From: Acidimicrobiales bacterium
GTDB lineage: Bacteria; Actinomycetota; Acidimicrobiia; Acidimicrobiales; SZUA-35
Assembly: GCA_028285495.1 (NCBI GenBank)
Contig: JANQPB010000044.1
Span: 186,001-250,000 of the forward strand
Direction of reading: 5' to 3'
DNA: 64,000 bases
This document shows, piece after piece, positions 57,601 through 63,600 of the stretch (positions are counted from its first letter, which is position 1; the number at the start of each line of letters is the position of its first letter). Under the pieces are notes generated by a model. The model saw only the letters and a program-made list of their open reading frames with translations, was not told the origin of the DNA and made no database searches. The translations under genes were made by a program, and so were the position numbers.

Positions 57601-60600
57601 AGTCGATGGCGTTGACGTTGACCGAGGCGTTGGCCTCTTCGACGGCCGCCCGCAGGGTGCACTCGTCGGCCCCATCGGCGTTGGTGCCACCGGTGTCGCA
57701 GACGTGGTCGCCCGGGTTGGCGTCGCCGGCGTCGCCGGTCGAGTTCACCGTGGCCGTCAGTTCCTCGGGGGCGAGGTCGATGATCCACACGGCACCGCCG
57801 TCGCCGTCGCCGGGGGCGCCGATGGCCAGGTCGATGGTGCCGTCGCCGTCCAGGTCACCGAGGCCGGCCAGGGAGTGGCCGAACTCATCGGCGGCGGACA
57901 GCGGCCCGGTGAAGTCGGACGAGTCGCTGTCGATCGCCCTGGCCGACTTCACGGTGCCGTCGCCGTTGAGCAGCAGGATGTGGGCCGCACCCCGATCGGT
58001 CTGGCCGGCATCGTCGAAGGCGGCGCCGACGAGCAGGTCGGGCACCCCGTCGAGGTCGAGGTCGCCGACGGCGCCGACACCGGGCCCACCGAACCGGTCG
58101 CCGTCGTCGAGCCCGAGCGTGAAGCCGCCGGCCGTGTCGCTGATCTTCTGGCCGCCCTTGACGGTGCCGTTGGCGTTGAGGAACAGCACGTAGACCGCCC
58201 CCCGACCGGAGCCGCCGTCGTCGTCGGCCTCGACCCCGACGGCGAGGTCGGGCACCCCGTCGCCGTCGACGTCGCCAAGGCCGGCCACGTCGCGGCCGAA
58301 CAGGTCGCCGTCATCGAGCCCGAACGTGAAACCGCCGGCGGTGTCGCTGATCTTCTGCTCACCCTTCACCGTGCCGTCGGCGTGCAGGAACAGCACGTGG
58401 ACCGCGCCACGGTCCGAGCCACCGTCGTCGCCCCTGGAACCGACGGCCAGGTCGGGCAGACCGTCGCCGTCGACATCGCCCAGGCCCGAGACCTGGATGC
58501 CGAACCGGTCGTCGTCGGCCAGCGTTGCGGTCAGGCCGCCGGCGGTGTCACTGATCTTCTGCTCCCGCTTCACGGTGCCGTCCGCGTTCAGGAACAGCAC
58601 GTGGACGGCGCCGCGGGCGGAGCCGCCGTCGTCGTCGCTCCTGGCGCCGATCGCGAGGTCGCCCAGGCCGTCGCCGTCGAGGTCCCCGATCCCGGCCACA
58701 CCACCGCCGAAGGCGTCGCCGGCATCGAGTGGAGCGGCCAGGCCGCCGGCGAAGTCGCTGATCTTCTGCTCACCCTTCACGGTGCCGTCCGCGTTCAGGA
58801 ACAGCACGTAGACGGCCCCGACGTTGCCGCCACCGTCGTCGTCGAAGATGTCGCCGGCGACGAGGTCGACGATGCCGTCGCCGTCGAGGTCCCCGATGGC
58901 GGCGACGGCGCCACCGAAGCGGTCACCGGCCGAGACGGGGCCGGTGAAGCCTCCCGCGGTACCCGAGATCTTCTGGTCGTCGGCGACATTCGTGCTGGTG
59001 ACCAGGGTCGGCAGGTCGAGGTAGTCGGGTTGGCCGTCCCGGTCGATGTCGCCGGCGTCGCGCGGGTCGCCGTCGCCGTTCGGGTCGGCGTCCTCGCTCG
59101 TGGTCGGGGTGCCGTCGCCGTCGTCGTCTGCGTCGAGGTAGTCGGCCGTGGTGTCGCCGTCGGTGTCGGGCCCGGGCGTGGTCGCCGGGTCCTGGTCGGC
59201 GTCGGCGTCGGCGTCCTCGTAGCCGTCGCACAGCCCGTCGCCGTCGGCATCGCCGACGCAGACCGTCGGCCCGAACTCCGACGTCGAGCCGTGGTCGCCG
59301 CCGCCGAGGTCGACGGTGGCGGTGGCCGCCAGCCAGTACCGGGTGGAGTTGGTGATGGTGGCCTGGAAGGTCTCGGCGCCGGATCCGGTGTGGGTGATGC
59401 TCTGGCTGCCGACCAGGGCCTGGCCGGCGCCGTGGCCGGGCTCGGCCCTGGTCACCGTGGTGTCGGCGTAGAGCTCGACGCGATAGTTGCCGGCGGGGAC
59501 GTCGAGGCGGTAGTCGACGGTGGCGGTCCCGCCAGACGGCGTCACCAGCGTGATGACCGGATGATTCAGCAGGTCGTTGTCGCCGCTGTCGGCATCGCCG
59601 GCGTCGTTGGCGTTGACGCCGGCCGGGTCGATGTCGAGGTAGAGCTGGCTGCCGTCCCGCAGCAGGCTGCCGAGCACGCTGTTGCCGGTTCCGCCGCTGA
59701 TGAGGACGGCCGGCACCGCGTTGGTGTCGTCGGCCACGACGACGTTGCCCTCGCCGGCGCCGATGCCGCCGAACGTGTTGTCGTTGCCCTCGATGTCGAC
59801 GAGGTCGCGGCGGGACTCGGCGCTCGGCGTGCCGTCGGGGCGGAGACCGAAGGAGCTGGCCCGGACGGTGTTGCGGTCGCCGATGATGCTCAGCATGTCG
59901 TTGAGGCCGGCGCTGACCACCACCCCGGCGCCGACGGTGCCGAGCACGTTGTCGTCGCCATCGATGGCGATCGGCACGTCGTTGTAGCCGGCCAGCTCTT
60001 CGGCGCCGGTGACCTTGGCCCCGACCCAGACGTTGTGCATCGTGTTGGTGTCGGAACCGATGCGAACGCCGTTGGTGCCGTTGCCGTTGCCGACCAGGAC
60101 CCGATCGGCCGGGTCCGGTCCGCCGATGGTGTTGCCGTCGGCCCCGCTGGCCACGACGATGCCGTCGTCGCCCGAGCCGTTGGCGATGCCGACGGGCCCC
60201 GTCAGCACCCACGACCCCTCGACGGTGTGCCCACCGCCGCCCTGGAGGGTGAGGACGGTGGCGCTGGAGCTGCCGCCCGCCAGGTTGAGCCCTCGGACCG
60301 TCGAGCCCGATCCGCCGATCACCAGGAGGGTCGACCCGTCGCCGGTGACGACCACGGGGATGACGGCGTCGACGGCGCCGCCGCCGGTCGCGGTGTTGGC
60401 CTGCCAGCTCGGCTGCGTGGTGCCGTCGATGGTGACGGCGGCGGTGACGGTCGGCAGGGCGCCGGTGACCTGGACCTCCCACCACGAGAAGGGGTCGACC
60501 GGGTAGTCCGGGTCGAAGTCGGTGATCGAGCCGTCGGCGAGGGTGGTCACCACCGGGGTGCCGAGCGAGTCGGCCGTCGAGTCGTCCCGGTAGTAGACGT

Positions 60601-63600
60601 GGCTCGGATCGCTGTTCGGGATGGAGAAGTCGATCGTGTCGATCTGGGCGGTGGCGTTGGCCTCCTCGATCGCGGCCCGCAGGGTGCACTCGTCGGCCCC
60701 CTCGGAGTTCGTGCCTCCGGTGTCGCACACCCCGTTGCCCGGCACGGTGTCGGCGCCGTCGCCGGTCGAGTTGACGGTCACCGAGCCGTCGTTGGCGGTG
60801 TAGGCGATCGAGAGCTCCGAGGTCGGGCCGAAGCCGGCGCCGCTGATCTGCGTCGCGGTCGCGGTCACGACGTCCCCGACCGAGCCGGCGTAGTCGAAGG
60901 TGTAGCCGGTGCCGGTCCCGGCCACGTCGGTCGAGCCCAGGTAGGTCTCGCCCTCGCCGTAGCCCGACGAGTCGGCCCCCGAGGCGTTCGAGAAGAACTC
61001 GATGCGATACCCGTCGCCGTTGACCGGAACGTCCAGGTCGAACTCGACGGTCACCGTTCCGCCCGACTCGGTCGCCCCGGTGATCGCGGGGAAGTTGAGG
61101 AGGTCGTTGGCCCCGGCATCGCCGTCGCCGGCATCGTTGGCGGTGACGTCGTCGCCGCCGAGGTCGATGCCGAGGTCGGTGTTGGCGGCGATCGAGTTGC
61201 CGAGGATGGTGACGGTGGCACCCGGATCGGACACGCTGATGCCGTCGCGATTGGCGTTCCGGACGGTGTTGCCGTCGCCGACCCCGGCGCCGCCGAACGT
61301 GACCTGGGCGGCGCCGCCGACCGAGAGGGCGGCGTGGCCGGCCGGGGCTGCGCCGCCGGCCTCGTCCTCGCCGAACACGTTGGCGGTGAAGGTGACCGTG
61401 CCGGGGGCGAACAGGTTGATCGCCGAGGTCCCGGAGACGGAGTAGGCGAACCGGTTGTCGTGGACCACCACGCCGGTTGCGGTTCCGGTCGTCCGCAGGA
61501 GCGTCCCGGCCGGCGTGCTCGACGTCACGCCATCGGCGAGGAGTCCGAACGCGTTGCCTTCGATCAGGGTCCCCGATGTCGAGCCGGACAGCTGGATGCC
61601 GATGCCGCCGGTGGCACCGAATCGGTTGCCGTCGTTGGCGCCCGACCCGCCGATGACGGCGTTGGCCCCGCCGCCGACGGAGAGATCGTTGTCGCCGAGG
61701 GGCGTGCGGGTCCCGTCGGCGGCGATGCCGAACCAGTTCCCGGCCACGGTCACGCCGTCGACCGACAGGGTGACGCCCTCGTCCGGCCAGCCGACGATGG
61801 CGAAGCCCCGCACGATCGTGCCGGCGCCGCGGAGGTCGAACCCGTCGTCGCCGGAGGCGAAACCGGCCCGGGTCGTGCCATCGAGGGTGATGATCGGCTG
61901 GTCGACCCAGCCGGTCTGCGTCGTCGCGTCGATGGTCACGGTGGCGGTCACGTCCGGCAGCGCCGCGCTGGCCGGCTCGATCGTCCAGGTGTCGGGGCTG
62001 CCGGCGGTGTAGCCGGCATCGGTTGTCGGGATGGCGAAGTCGATGGTGGTGATCGAGGTGTTGGCGTTGGCCTCCTCGACGGCGGCCCGCAGGGTGCACT
62101 CGGTCGTGCCGTCGGCGACGGTCCCGCCGGTCGAGCAGACGCCGTCGCCGGCGCTGGTGTCGCCGCCGTCGCCGGTCGAGTTGACGGTCAGGCTCGGTCG
62201 CTCGACCCTGACCCAGACCCGGTGCACGGTGTCGAGGCTCGATCCGCTGCTGGGATCGTCGGCCTCCCAGCGGGTGCCGGTACCGGCGATGCCCCAGTGG
62301 TGGGTCCCGGCGAGCCAGTACGGGAAGTTGGTCAGCGCCAGGTCGCCCTCGTCGGTGTACTCGCTGGTGGCCGCCGCCGGCAGGTTGGCGGTGTGTCCGG
62401 TCAGCAGTGCGTGGCTGGTGGCGATGCCCCCGGTGGTGAAGCCGTCGGCGGCGTCGCCCTGGAACTCGCCGAGCACCGGCGAGCGGAAGTGGATGACCCG
62501 GCTGTGACCGGACGACTCGCCGTACCACCGCAGCTCCAGGTCGGCGGCGGCGTCGGGGATGGCGGCGGCCGCGGCCTGACCGATGTGACCCCAGAACTGG
62601 GTGCCGGACTGGTCGGTGCCCCGGGCGGCGCCCGAGTAGGTCGGCCAGGCGGCCGCAGCGGCCCGCACGTCGAGCGCAGGGTTGGTGCCGCCCTCGTGGT
62701 TGTACTGGAGGACCTGGACCCAGGCGCCGCCCTCGTCGGAGCTGACCGAGGCCTCGAAGGCCCCGGCTCCGAAGTCGAACCAGAGTCGCCCGTCGACGTC
62801 GTCGGGGACGTCGGCAAGCGACGTGTAGGGGCAGGCCGAGCCGTAGCCGGTCCCGAAGGTGCAGGCGTCGGTCAGCTCGAGCACGTAGACCGCACCGGCC
62901 GAGCCACCGCCGTCGTCGTCACCGTGGGCCCCGACGGCGATGCTGATCGTGCCGTCACCGTCGAGGTCGCCGAGCGCGGCCACGCCGGAGCCGAACGAGT
63001 CGAACGAGTCGAGCGGACCGGTGAGCCCGCCGCTGCTGGCGCTGATCTTGGCCTGGTTGCGGACCGTGCCGGAGCGGTCGAGGAACAGGAGATGCACGGC
63101 CCCGGCACCCCCGGCGCCGTCGTCGTCACCGGGGGTGCCGACGGCCAGGTCGACCGTGCCGTCGCCGTCGAGGTCGCCGACCGCCGTGACCGACGAGCCG
63201 AAGCCGTCGCCGCTGCTCGCCTCGGCGGCGAATCCGCCGCTCGTCGGGCTGATCTTCTGCTCCGCCTTCACCGTGCCGTCGGCGTTGAGGAACAGGACGT
63301 AGAGCGCGCCGGCCGCCGAGGCGCCGTCGTCATCCCCGGCCGCACCGACCACCAGGTCGCGGATCCCGTCACCGTCGAGGTCGCCGATGCCGGCCAGGCC
63401 GGCCCCGAGCTCGTCGTCGTCGTCGAGGGTCGTCGCCAACCCGCCGCCCGAGTCGCTGATCTTCTGCGCGCTCTTGACCGTGCCGTCGGCGTTGAGCAGC
63501 AGCACGTAGACGGCGCCTCGATCGGCCCCGCCGTCGTCGTCCTGGGTCGAGCCGACGGCGAGGTCGTTGATGCCGTCGCCGTCGACGTCGCCGAGCCCGG

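Noticed and set aside
43840..62185. CRISPR-like periodicity
   Set aside because: The periodicity is coding (23-25 residue coils and 1.4-1.6 kb modules) with no short direct repeats separated by unique spacers.
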